DNA of 64,000 bases, taken from contig CM119264.1 of NCBI GenBank assembly GCA_051294375.1, positions 15,216,682 through 15,280,681 on the forward strand. The letters are read 5' to 3'. The position numbers and the translations under genes are program-made. The DNA is from Paraspadella gotoi (lineage: Eukaryota > Chaetognatha). Below the pieces are notes generated by a model, which did not search any database, was not told where the DNA came from, and saw only the letters and a program-made list of their open reading frames with translations. Below are positions 22,390 through 32,580 of this stretch, in pieces. Within the stretch, counting starts at the first letter, position 1. Each line of letters starts with the position of its first letter.

Positions 22390-22570
22390 GGATTCAAGTA
22401 TTTTTTATTTGATTTTCTTTCTCATTATTATTTACTGCAATATATAAATTACTTTTTATAATATGCAAATTAGTATATAGAATATTATATTCTAATTTGC
22501 ATATTGCAGTAAATGTTATTGAAAAAAAAAATTGTGCAAAAAATACTTGAATCAATATGAAACATGTGAT
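22390..22570. mobile_element. Small fold-back element (CAAGTATTTTTTGTTTG family)
   Basis: Arms from CAAGTATTTTTTATTTG to CAAAAAATACTTG enclose ACTGCAATAT...ATATTGCAGT, forming a near-complete hairpin of about 180 bp. Related copies lie at about 36130-36310, 60230-60400 and 61160-61350. No coding capacity. Confidence 0.6.
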
Positions 22571-22739
22571 TTTCAAGGATTTTTTTGATGAGAAGCTATA
22601 TTTAAATTTTAATGAAAATACATATTTTTACAACTTCCAATTAAAAAAAATTAAACAATTTCCAATTGTAAAAGTTGTGATATTTTTAGTTTTTCTTTTA
22701 TTTCTTTAAATTATATATTTCTTTCTTTTGTCAGGCGCT

Positions 22740-23035
22740 GCCTCTTCTGATTCGTCTAAAAACAAATTCAGTTCTACAGCGGTTAGATTTCTCTTTTTTT
22801 CTTTTTCTCTTTCTTTCTCTTTTTCACTCATACACACATTTGTTTGTTTTATTTATGATAAATAATTTATCGCATCAATGAATTACAATCATCACATCAA
22901 TGAATGACTATCATCGCAAGAATGAATAATTATTATCACATCAATGAATTACTATTACATCAATCAATAAATTATTATTACATCAATCAATTACTATTGA
23001 ATTAATAATTCGTTATCGCATCAATCTTTTTTTTT
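22740..23035 (+). repeat. CT tract plus ~20-bp minisatellite
   Basis: AACAAATTCAGTTCTACAGC, then CT-rich sequence, then ATCATCGCATCAATGAATGA-type units. The same order recurs at 62.5-62.96 kb, showing that the CT tract and array belong to one dispersed repeat. Confidence 0.65.
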
Positions 23036-23490
23036 CATTAATTTTCGTCTGCAATGGTATTTTTTTCATTTAATCATTTAGACTTACTGAACATTCTTTA
23101 AATTAATTGAAACTAATGCAAAATATTCCCCACATGATAAGCTAATTATATCTTTAATGTTAAGAAATAAGCTTCATTCATCGGAAGAAAGTTGAATTTT
23201 TTTAAGCAAGGTTTTTGCCTCGGTCATGCCACCAAATTCGATTTCGATAGGTTAACTGACTAGTAAATGGTCTTGCGGGATTTTGACCAGAAAAGATCAC
23301 TAAAATTACACCTTTCTTTCTTATCTTTCGACCTCTCTTTTAATTCTCTAAAATAAAAAAACTTTTTTCTCTATCCTACCGTCATTTTCCTACACCATGT
23401 CAATTGCATTAAATGATAGGGCGTTTGAAAGCTAGTCGTTTCACCTTTATCATATCCAAAAGCCAAATACTAATTTTTTTATACACAGTA

Positions 23491-24051
23491 CATGGTGACA
23501 ATTTTACAAGCGCCGGTAAAAAAACACTGTCATTTGCAAACCAGTGATTATTTCATTGATTTTAAAAATTAGTTGAGTAGAAAATATTAAAGTAATTTAT
23601 ATGTTCAAATTTTATATTGATCAGTTAAGATATGCCTTGACAGTGAATCTGGTCTTAAAATTTAAAATTTCTCAAAAAATTTTTGACCTTTCCTATCTAT
23701 AAATAAATATTAAAAAAATAATTACTAGGGTATAGAGCCATATAAGAAATTTTTTGTCCATTGAAAGTAAACTTAAAAATGTATAAATTTTTGTTTGAGT
23801 TTGTACTCACTCTAAAATTTTGACTCACCCCATTGAGTGCGGCTACAAACAGTGAGTTTGAAAATGAAACCCGATTTTGCAAACCAACTTTCTCCACTCA
23901 TTGTCAAGGCATAACTTAACTGATCAATATAAAATTTGAACACATATATTACTTTAATATTTTCTTATCAACTATTTTTTTAAATCAATGAAATAACCAC
24001 TAGTTTGCAAATGACAGCTTTTTTTACCGGCGCTTTAAAATTGTTACCATG
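23491..24051. mobile_element. MITE with ~170-bp inverted repeats and TA target
   Basis: 561 bp. Left arm CATGGTGACAATTTTACAAG CGCCGG; right arm is the reverse complement ending CCATG. Each end is bordered by TA, the target of the Tc1/mariner superfamily, although the TA could also be part of the termini. No transposase inside. Confidence 0.65.
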
Positions 24052-24074
24052 TAGGGTGGACTAAAATCCAAAAA

Positions 24075-24191
24075 CCGTTCATCACCCGCCATTGGTGCAG
24101 GAGTCAAGTAATTCGCCTCCCAACCCGAAGGTCCGGGGTTCTATTCCGGTGGTCGCCTAGCAGTTATGAGGGACGGGTCGCTAAACCCCCT
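24075..24191 (+). mobile_element. tRNA-derived SINE head
   Basis: Contains an RNA polymerase III A-box-like TGGTGCAGGAG (24093-24103) and, 33 bp later, a B-box-like GGTTCTATTCC (24137-24147), in tRNA-like spacing with a foldable T arm (CCGGG...TCCGG). The acceptor stem does not close, so it is a SINE head rather than a tRNA gene. It is cut at 24187-24191 by the solo LTR that follows; the SINE body may continue after 24985. Confidence 0.5.
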
Positions 24192-24980
24192 TGTTTTGAA
24201 CTAAGTTCGGAGAAGTGGCGTCTTTGAATTCTAACTGACTGGACTAATTCTGCGCATTGAAGACCAGATGGAATTGGGTATAAAATGGCGCAGAAGAGAC
24301 GATGGCGCCGGTCCAGACGCCCTGGAGATGCTGACGACAAAGTCTCAGTAGACGACGTCGGCTAAGGCCGAAATGACGACTATCTACGAAGCCCAGGACT
24401 TGACAAATGTAGATGTAAGTCTGATGCTGCTTGTGTAGTTGTAAAGTCGTTGTAGGAGAGGGTAGTAGTCTAAGAAGTCGTAGTTAGAAGTCCTGGGCAA
24501 GGAATAACAAAACATTTATCACAAACTCAGCAAATATATATAAATTTTAAAGTGTCTTTCTTACTTGTTTCTGAAGCCAATATTAACCATAAAAGAGATG
24601 CTTCTCTTCATAGAAAAGTCCACCAAACCAGCGATCACACAAAAAATAAGATTCGAGATATCTGATAAGAGTTTCTAATGCTCTGAAAAAGAACTAAAAA
24701 CCCAGTGACAACGTTGAGATCTGAGGATGCCACGTGGGTAGAATTCGATTAGAATCTCAATCGAAATCTATCGAAATCACGGGCACCAATCAGAATCAGC
24801 TGTACACTGCCTTCGGAATTCTGTACTTAGGTATAAACAAAAGAGAGAGCCTAAAGATGTCGTGTCGATCGCTAGAATGGAAGCATTTTCGATGTCAGTA
24901 ATAAAGAGCAAAAGAGCAACGGGGAAAAGGTAGAGAAGCTGGATTTTCCTCGAAATATTAGAGATAGTTATTTCGTAACA
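24192..24980 (-). mobile_element. Solo LTR of family L1s, TSD CCCCT
   Basis: On the minus strand it starts TGTTACGAAATAAC and ends GTTCAAAACA (TG...CA). It is flanked by identical CCCCT at 24187-24191 and 24981-24985, a clean 5-bp target duplication. It matches 567-1357 and 27798-28534 along its length. Solo LTRs arise by recombination between the two LTRs of an inserted element. Confidence 0.85.
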
Positions 24981-24985
24981 CCCCT

Positions 24986-25425
24986 TGTATCACGATATTA
25001 CAGCCTGATCCGAAGCTCAAGGACTGCTTATATTGAATGGTTCTGAAATTAACTCATAAAAATTATTATTGTCTCTGCAACAGTAATATAATTTTTCCTT
25101 AACGCAGTCCACATATTTTTCCTTTAAGAATTTGACAAAAATGATTTTTTCACTTTCAGTCACTCGTTTACCCAAGTTTATTACAAGTGACAATATCTAT
25201 GGGTTTTGGTAGGTCAAGAAAAGTTTCCTTGATGCACACTTAAAGGACAGTTAATCCGATTAATTGCGATTCTTAACATAAACTAACTAACAATTTCTTT
25301 AAAAATTTTTGTGTCATTCGCGTTACTAGTTACAAGCCGCTACAATGTATTCGCAAAAGGAAACATACTAACCTTAGTTTCCATCTTTGTAAATTTATTT
25401 AATTTTATTTTCCAAACTTCATATT
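24986..25425. other. Sequence 3' of the last astacin exon
   Basis: AT-rich, no ORF or repeat family recognised. It would contain the 3' UTR of the minus-strand astacin gene; AATTAAATTTA-rich stretches occur, but no polyadenylation site was fixed. Confidence 0.4.
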
Positions 25426-26163
25426 TTAAAAGATTATTTGTATATTAATTAATGTCATAGATGAAATCGTCTTCAGCAACGGAGAAATTACCGTCTGCGC
25501 ATCTGACGTAACCGATGAGTGTTTTTTGTATTTGTTATTCATACTCTTCATCTTTCGGCGAATCCATTGGGGCCACGTGGCTTTGATGTTCACTGCGCCA
25601 TTGTCCGACAATCTGCAAACCTCATCACGCCAAATTTCTGGACAAACGCAACGGCATCCAGGCGCCACGTAACAATCTGGATGTAGTCTCTCACAAGGCA
25701 ATGGTTTCTTATTAGCGGATTCGCAGCGTGTAGGGCATTCGTAGAGTCGATTCACGAACATCAAGTCGTAAAACGAGGGGGTGGGCGCGGCACCGAGTAG
25801 CGACTCCAGGCATTCTGTGACGACGGAGCTTGTTCCAGAGGCCGCAAACTCGGATGATTTTCGCAAGTCATTTTGGTCTAAAATAGGACTCTCAAGACGC
25901 GGAAGAAACTCCTGCCTACTTTTTAAAAAGCTTTTGCCGTTCTTTCTTTCCTCTATTTTTATTTTCTTTTCTTCCTTCACTCTCAACGTCCTCTTTCCTT
26001 CCCTCCCAAATGCTGTTGACGAGTAATGCATCAGTGAGAAGTAATCGTAGGGAACGTGAAAAGTTGGAAAGTCTCGTAGAAGTTTGAAGTTGCGAAAGTG
26101 GTCCTCGTTATATATGGCCTCCCAGTCGACGCGCACGTGGGATGAGCGGTCTGAACGCATATG
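25426..26163 (-). CDS. Astacin-family metalloprotease, 3' exon (Met-turn and Cys-rich tail)
   Basis: Last 246 codons (with stop), acceptor TTTTTTTTCAAG|CAT, phase 0. It follows in frame from the zinc-site exon at 38935. Opens HMRSDRSSHVRVDW, the family R-x-DR-x-x-x-V block after the zinc motif; YDYFSLMHYSSTAFG is the Met-turn, whose Tyr is the extra zinc-side ligand; FYDLMFVNRLYEC is the family's closing block with the last disulphide Cys. Between them lies about 75 residues where the family usually has far fewer, including a Lys/Glu-rich run that may be a short in-frame intron (about 26000-25915). After LYEC comes a Cys-rich, EGF-like segment (CPTRC...CYVAPGCRCVC) and a basic tail. Extracellular proteolysis is inferred from the family. 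This exon would otherwise be a single open frame from a non-initiating Met upstream. Confidence 0.85.
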   Translation of the reverse strand, partial: HMRSDRSSHVRVDWEAIYNEDHFRNFKLLRDFPTFHVPYDYFSLMHYSSTAFGREGKRTLRVKEEKKIKIEERKNGKSFLKSRQEFLPRLESPILDQNDLRKSSEFAASGTSSVVTECLESLLGAAPTPSFYDLMFVNRLYECPTRCESANKKPLPCERLHPDCYVAPGCRCVCPEIWRDEVCRLSDNGAVNIKATWPQWIRRKMKSMNNKYKKHSSVTSDAQTVISPLLKTISSMTLINIQIIF

Positions 26164-26289
26164 CTTGAAAAAAAAAATCTTTGTTTTGGCTTCAAATGAG
26201 ATCATTTTATCGGCTTCTTTGTGTCGTCGTTGTCGGCTTCACGCTTTTTTACCATCATGGCTATTGGAAGTGTGATATCATAGGGAGCT

Positions 26290-27334
26290 GAAAATTTAGA
26301 TATAGCTTCTAATCATCAAGATCTTTAAAATTGTCATGGTTCATATCAATATTCGTATTTGTTTGTTTTATTTACAAAACAAAAACGTTTTAATTATATG
26401 TCGCTCTCTCTTTTTCTCAGTCACTGCTTCTTCTGATTTGTCTAAAAACGAGTTCCGGCTCTGCAGCGTATGTCCATCTTCTTTCTCTCTCTTTTTTTTA
26501 AAAGAAAAACATTTAATAACTCTCCAGACTCAATTTTAAGCACATCGATGATGAGAAGCTGTATATAAATTTTCAGCTTCATACACCCAAATTTAATCAT
26601 AAAAAAGGCGATCTCTAATTTGGAACGCCGACGACAACAACGACGCCGACGCCACTTTTGCCAACGCTTAGCGATTGCGACGATAAAAATTATGCGAGTG
26701 AAAAAAATTATGCGAGTGGAAAAAAAATAAGTTAAAAAAATTATTTGTACTTTATTTGTAATTATTTCTACTATAGTATTCATCTATTTATTGATTTAGC
26801 TGATTACCGCTTAATTATCGTGGACAGATCCAACATTGTTTGCTCAAACTTGTTTTCTTCTGAATAGGGGTAGCCCCTCTCCATGGGGCGAGGCAAAAAT
26901 TTAGAATGAGAACATGCTCAAATGAAAATTTATACATTTTTAAGTTTACTTTCAATGTACAAAAAATTTCTTATATGGCTCTATACCCAAATATTTATTT
27001 TTTAATATTTATTTATAGAAAGGAAAGGAGTTCGACCCTATTCAGATTTGTCTAAAAACGAGTTCAGCTCTGCAGCGGCTGTCCAGCTTCTATCTTTTTT
27101 TTCTCTCTCTGATTTTTTTTTCCTTCTAAAAACTTTTGTCGCCATTTATTCCGCGCTTTTGTCTCAGTACAAAATCCCAAATTTACATCCGAGATTTTCG
27201 TGTATTTATTTTATGGCTCCGAGATTTAGTCAGAATACGTTTTATGTTTGGAAACAAAGTTATTTGATCGCTGGCGTCAAATTAGATTCCCGATTTCCAA
27301 GAAGCACGAACCCGCAAGTGTTCGTACTCTAGGA
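26290..27334. other. Astacin intron 2: CT-rich and HINE-tail repeats
   Basis: Holds copies of the TCTGCAGCG...CTTTCTCTCTC repeat (26430-26500, 27045-27130), a stray element tail GCAGATCC AACATTGTTTGCTC (about 26825-26850), and ATAAAAATTATGCGAGTG duplicated at 26680-26720. No gene seen; the frames here are repeat-derived. Confidence 0.55.
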
Positions 27335-28690
27335 GCTGACGTCGTTCTTAGAGATCGAGGAAGATTTTCGTTCAAATCTGACTACCAAACAATATAAACG
27401 CTCCTGAGAAAAATTCTGGTAAAAAATATATCTAAAAACACTAGATTCCGATCCTGTTGCATATGAAGGGCTCGCATTTTTTTTCTCTTGTCAAATAACC
27501 ATCATTTTAACATCAAACTATCAGATTCAAATGGACTGGTCCGCTTCGGAAAATATTTTCAATGCAATTTTTATATATAAAATAAAGGGATTTTTCAACT
27601 TCAATACAATGTAAACGCATTTAACATATGTTGTGATTTTATAATAAACTTCCAATTCAGGAATCTGATATATCTAAAGGGCTCTCAAAATTTTTCTTTA
27701 CATTTTATTTGGTTATTTTAATATGATACGATCATGGTAAAGTGAATTAGTCCATTTTGGTGAAATTTTTATTTAAAGTAAAAGTAAAAGAGGAGCTTGT
27801 AAACGAACTAAAGTCGTAGAGGTGGCTGTCGTTGATTCGCTAACTTTCCTGAACTAATTCTGCGCTATCAAAAGTAGAGGAATTCGAGGAAGATGGCGCA
27901 AAAGAGACGATGGCACCTGTCCACTAGCTCAAGATGGCTGACGACAAAGTCTCGGCAAAGATGATCGTCGACGACAAGGCGGACGATCAAGTCGATGCGA
28001 AATCCAGGATCTTCTCTGAAGCTAAAGTTAGAAATCCTGGACGAAGGGAACAAAACATTTAATACACACTCAGTAAATATATATATAAATTTTAAAGAGA
28101 TTCTCTTACTTGTTTCTGAAGCCAGAATTGTAAAACGTTGCCTCTATCACAAAGAAAGTCCACCAATCCAGCGATCACAAAAACTTATTAATTAAAAAAC
28201 GTGTTTCCGAGAATATCTATATGCGAATTGTTGAAAACTTTTAAAGTAGCCAAAAACGCAGTGTGAGACTAAGTGAATTCTGAAAGGCTACACGTCGATA
28301 GAAATCAGGACTGAATTCTATCGAAACGGCGGCAACCACTCAGAACCTGCCACACACTGCCTCGGAAACTTGTACTTAAGTATATACTTTAATACATAAT
28401 CGAAACTACAGATGTCGCTGTGATCGCCAGAGAAACGGAATATCCTTGCGTTAGTAAGGGAACAAAAGAACAGTTGGGGAAAAGGTAGCGAAGCTGGAAT
28501 TTCCTCGTAATATATTGATCACCATTACGTAACAGAGCTAACGATCGAAATTCTAAGAGTTTTCAACTGGGAGTCAGATTCGGGAAAAATCTTCTATCTT
28601 CCAAAGAAGGGGTGGATTTTCTGAAGATTTTGGTTAATATTTTCTATATTTATGGTTGAATTTTTTTTAAAACTTAACAATAGCAATATT
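27335..28690 (-). repeat. Repeat R6, copy split by a solo LTR
   Basis: 27335-27797 and 28535-28690 together match the reverse complement of the intact copy at 56574-57296. The break falls exactly at the solo LTR 27798-28534, and GAGCT, present once in the intact copy, is present on both sides here. Confidence 0.8.
27798..28534 (-). mobile_element. Solo LTR of family L1s, TSD GAGCT
   Basis: 737 bp. Minus-strand ends TGTTACG and GTTTACA. Target duplication GAGCT at 27793-27797 and 28535-28539. The pre-insertion site is visible in the uninterrupted repeat copy near 56808 (GTTAGCTCCTC on the opposite strand). Confidence 0.88.
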
Positions 28691-28896
28691 TCTATCATTC
28701 TACATTGGCCAGTAAAAGAATATTTTAAAAAAACCTCTGGGTTTTTTCGTACTCTCTCTTCTCTCTCTCTCTCATACACGCGTATGTTTGTTATCTTGAT
28801 TTAACTTCTTTGTGACGTCGTCTGCGTTGGCGTCGCGCTTTTTCTCTTTCTTTCTCTCTCTCATGCATTTGTTTGTTTTATTTACGATGAATGATT

Positions 28897-29330
28897 CATC
28901 GTGTCTATGAAAGAACCCCCTCCTCGACCTAGCGGAGAGGGAGAAGACGTCGGGAGAGAAACTGGACTAAAGACCGGGACCGCTGGCGCCGTAAAGTTTA
29001 TAAGTTTCTTATTCACTTGGAGTCTTGATATTTAATGGTACCTTAATAAAATAAAGCATATAGATATTCATACAATACAATCAAAGAAATACTAACTAAT
29101 AATCAAATGATTAATCAAAGAAGCAATATAATCAAATAAACAAATCCACGAAGAAACCACTAAGCGTCCATTAGGCATACACAAACGTTTATTATTTTAG
29201 AGAAGAGTCCCGTTTCAACGCAAAATCTGGAATGACCGTAAAAGAGAGAAAGAGACGAATGACAAATGACCGTTAAAGAGAGAAAGAGACGAATAAAAGA
29301 GCATCTGAGTTACGGTCGTCTGGACTATAC
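28897..29330 (-). mobile_element. Possible LTR with upstream polypurine tract
   Basis: On the minus strand a purine run AAGGGAGGAGC is followed immediately by TGTATAGTCC, and some 430 bp later sequence reads CATAGACA next to a known repeat (GATGAATGATTCATCG), with AATAAA in between. This fits PPT + 3' LTR. There is no second copy in the window and no TSD, so the call is tentative. Two direct copies of ATGACCGT(A/T)AAAGAGAG lie inside. Confidence 0.3.
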
Positions 29331-29574
29331 AGCTCCTCCCTTATCCACCGAGATCCTGTCCTCAGGATACGCTCCTGACGACGCCGGAATCGCGTCATAC
29401 AAAATCTTATCCTCCGCCATCTTGTATTCTTCATTAACTGAGTCGCGCTACAAATAATCTCAAGTGACTTTGAATGCTTGCCATCTCTGCCACGCGGGAC
29501 TTCATCGGTATAGTGAAATGTAATCAAACGTAATAACAAAAAATCTTAAAAGCATAAGGGATCGAGCCTACTTT

Positions 29575-29710
29575 TGATGATAACCAAAATGGATGCGATG
29601 ATAGTCATTCATTGATGCGATGATAATCATTCATTGATGCGATGATAGTCATTCATTGATGCGATGCTTGTCATTCATTGACGTGATGAGTTAATTAGTG
29701 AGAGAGAGAG
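29575..29710 (-). repeat. ~20-bp minisatellite, inverted relative to 3025
   Basis: Five to six units of ATTGATGCGATGATAGTCATTC, then GAGA tract. Reverse complement of the 62.72 kb array; here the GA tract follows instead of preceding. Confidence 0.8.
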
Positions 29711-30664
29711 AGTTGATTGAGAGAGAAATATAGAGAGAATAATAAAATAATAATAAAAGTTTTTTGAAGGAAAAAAAAATCCACGAAAATCTCGGAAATA
29801 AATTTGGGATTTTGTATTAAGAAAAAAGTGGCGTGATAAAAATAAAATTGTTTTATTAGAGTGAGTGATTAAGCATCAATTAACTTTCTTTTTTTTTTCA
29901 ATTGAAATAAGACTGAAGTCTTTTGTTCATCTAGTTCAAAATGAGGTTGAAAACCTTATTTTTTTGCATATTATTGAAAATTAATGAGATTGATATTGAT
30001 TGTTTGAAATGAAAACTCGTCGCTATAAAGCTAAACTATTTTCAATAATAACGGTCAAAAAATTATAATCCCTATTAACAAAATATATAGTTGAAATACT
30101 CAGTTAACAACTATGATATTTTTGACTTCAAAATATTTTTTTTACTTATCAAAAAAAATTTTATATCCTCATCTTAAAAAGTTTAATCTTGAATGAAATT
30201 TTAGATTGTTCTTTTTTTTTTAAGACGAAACCAGACCAAGGTCAAATTTCATATTTGCATATTTAACTAATTTATAAATATTTATCCCAACTCAAATAAT
30301 TATTATTTTAAAAATGGATAAAAATGATTAAATATATACACTAAAAAAAATTACAAATTTAAAATTATAAAATTATTAGAATAACAAAAAAGTAATGTTT
30401 AATTTGACTATATCTCTCTTCTCAACTCCTATTTTAGATATAATTTGCCAATAGTGGGCCGACCGGTCCAAAGTTACAGTAATAAACAAAAACAAAAAAA
30501 TCTTTTTTTTTTTAGAAAATTATATATGCAATTAAATTAATCCGCGCAATTGCCGGACATATAGCAGATATATGTACAGCAGCAAGCTGATGTACATGTG
30601 ACATTGCCTGCATTATAAGTTATTTTTTCTTTTTTCTAAAATGAATCCACGAAAATCTCGGATG
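29711..30664. other. Intronic AT-rich sequence
   Basis: No gene or clear repeat, except a CACGAAAATCTCGGAAATAAATTTGGG-type fragment (29780-29830) shared with 35.7 and 62.5 kb and again at about 30645. Confidence 0.5.
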
Positions 30665-31168
30665 CACTATAGAGCTTAGTAAGGGTGGATGAAACGAAAA
30701 TATCACAGGGCCTCGCTATCGGAGACAGAACGACTACACTATATGAAGCTTAGTAGGGTGGATGACGGAAAATATCACAGGGCCTCGCTATCGAGGCCAG
30801 ACAGACTACACTAAATATGAGCTTAGTAGGGTGGATGACGGAAAATATCACAGGGCCTGCGCTATCAGAGCAAAGAACGACTACAATATATGACTTATAG
30901 GGTGGAATGACGGAAAAATATCACAGGCCTCGCTATCGAGCAGAACGACTACACTATATGAGGGCTTAGTAGGGGTGATGACGGAAAATATCACAGGGGC
31001 CTCGCTATCGAGCAGAACGACTACACTATATGACTATTAGTAAAGGGTGGATGACGGAAAAATATCACGGGCCTCGCTATCGACAGAGACGACTACACTA
31101 TATGAAGCTAGTAGGTGGAATGACGGAAATATCAAAGGGCCTCGCTATCGAGCCAGAACGACTCCTTT
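30665..31168 (+). repeat. ~69-bp tandem array, about 7 copies
   Basis: Unit landmarks in order: GACTACACTATATGAGC, TTAGTAGGGTGGATGACGG, AAAATATCACAGGGCC, TCGCTATCGAGC. Units vary from each other mostly by one- or two-base gains and losses. Each contains a small palindrome around CTCGCTATCGAG. The open frame through part of the array is a by-product. Confidence 0.9.
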
Positions 31169-31959
31169 TTTCCTTTTAATAGATGTAATTGAGCCCAACA
31201 TCCCACCCACCTTCCAGAATCCGTTTGACTTTAATAATGATAAAAAACCTTTAATCTTCTCAATTCCTAAGTTCATATCTATTAAAATATTTTTAAAAAA
31301 TTTTTTAAAAAAAAGGGATTTTATGCTGGTAATATAATATTATGGTTTTCATTATATAAGTTGTATTACTTTTTCCTTTAAATATTTGTTTCTTTTTTTG
31401 TTTGTTTTTCTCTTTTTTTATTTAAAAATCTCTTAACTAGCAATATGCAAATGAGAATTATAAACCGTTCATGGTTTTTAGAGCCTTTTCCCAGTATGTA
31501 TCCTATCAGAACATACAATTCTACATGTAGTCTTATCCCTATTGGTAAAAAAATCATATATAACGTTGGTCCCCCTCAAAAAATTATCCATTCCCACCCC
31601 TTTCTGTTCCAGCCTGCTTAGATATTCATGATTTTTCATTAATGACTTTCTAAACAGAAATGATGTGTGATATCTATTAGAAAACTAGGACAGATAGTAA
31701 TCTAACGCTTGTGTTGTATAGATGCATCCTCTAATTTCCAGAAGACAACACTGACTTCCCCTTCCGCAAAATTGTAATTCATTAGATAAATAAAACATTT
31801 TTAAAAAAGAAAGCAATATTATGTTTTGAATAAATAATTATAGATTGAAATACTAAATCCTTCATAAAAATATTAAAATAGAAAAATGAAAAATCAGTGA
31901 AACAAGTAATTTTGCAAATTTTCATAAAACGTAGCGGAGTTTGAAAAACGAAAGTTTTT
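31169..31959. other. Intronic sequence with repeat copy at 31480-31770
   Basis: 31480-31770 is the reverse complement of the sequence flanking the hAT-type MITE at 54460-55051 (for example TGATATCTATTAGAAAACTA), without the insertion. The rest is AT-rich with no gene seen. Confidence 0.7.
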
Positions 31960-32230
31960 AATGGTTGACAACGATTTTATTAATTTGAGATTAAAGACCA
32001 AGTCTTATTACATCAATGACTGTTATTTTAATGTTAACTCTGCTTCCCTGTCTCTCTCGTCTCTCTCTCTCTCACTCACAAAATTTATTCTTTCCCTCAC
32101 AGCTTTCTCTCTCTCTCTCTCTCTCCAAGTCAATTTAGATAACATGAAATTGTGATTGTCATAGCGCAACTGAATGAAGCTTGACGTAAAAGCTTGACGT
32201 AATAAGCTTGACGTAATAAGACTTCGTCTT
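31960..32230 (+). mobile_element. Hammerhead-family repeat, degenerate copy
   Basis: CT tracts flanked by TTTGAGATTAAAGAC(C/G)AAGTCTT, shared with 48610-48640, and AGTCAATTT...CATGAAATTGTGA, the reverse complement of 48705-48745. The hammerhead position (about 32168) reads CTGAATGAAG and no longer folds. Directly followed by three AAGCTTGACGTAA repeats. Confidence 0.55.
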
Positions 32231-32269
32231 AATACTCAAATAACTCAAAAACAGCAATGAAAGAAAAGT

Positions 32270-32580
32270 TTAATGCACAACGATTTTATTATACATTCAG
32301 TGACGGAAATGTTTCGTCTCTTACAATTTTTGAAGTTCTTCATCACTCATCAGCGCTTGTTTTGGACAACTTTCAACAGACATAAGTTGGTGAGATAAGA
32401 GATAGAGGGAGAAAGAGAGAGAGAGAGTGAGAGAGTTTTCACAAGAATTGAGAGAAGGACAGTGGTCAGATGTAAGGAGCAGTTGAAGATAAGGACGCAG
32501 CAAAAGGGGAAGTTAGTGTTTTTTTGAAATTGTGAAAGTGAGAGGAGAGAGAGCAGAGAGAACATGAACATTTTTAAATG
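32270..32580 (-). mobile_element. Hammerhead-family repeat, degenerate copy, minus strand
   Basis: Contains the family's conserved block ACAGTGGTCAGATGTAAGGA between two GA tracts. The hammerhead region (32302-32356) keeps CTGATGA and CGAAACATTTC but has an altered stem II and no GTC, so cleavage is not expected. Confidence 0.6.

Noticed and set aside
24093-24160. tRNA gene
   Set aside because: A and B boxes are present but the acceptor stem does not pair and the anticodon arm is irregular; more likely a SINE head.
29273-29539. Integrase-like C-terminus (VPRGRDGK) on the minus strand
   Set aside because: The resemblance to the end of retroelement pol is only a few residues; only the PPT/LTR possibility was kept, at low confidence.
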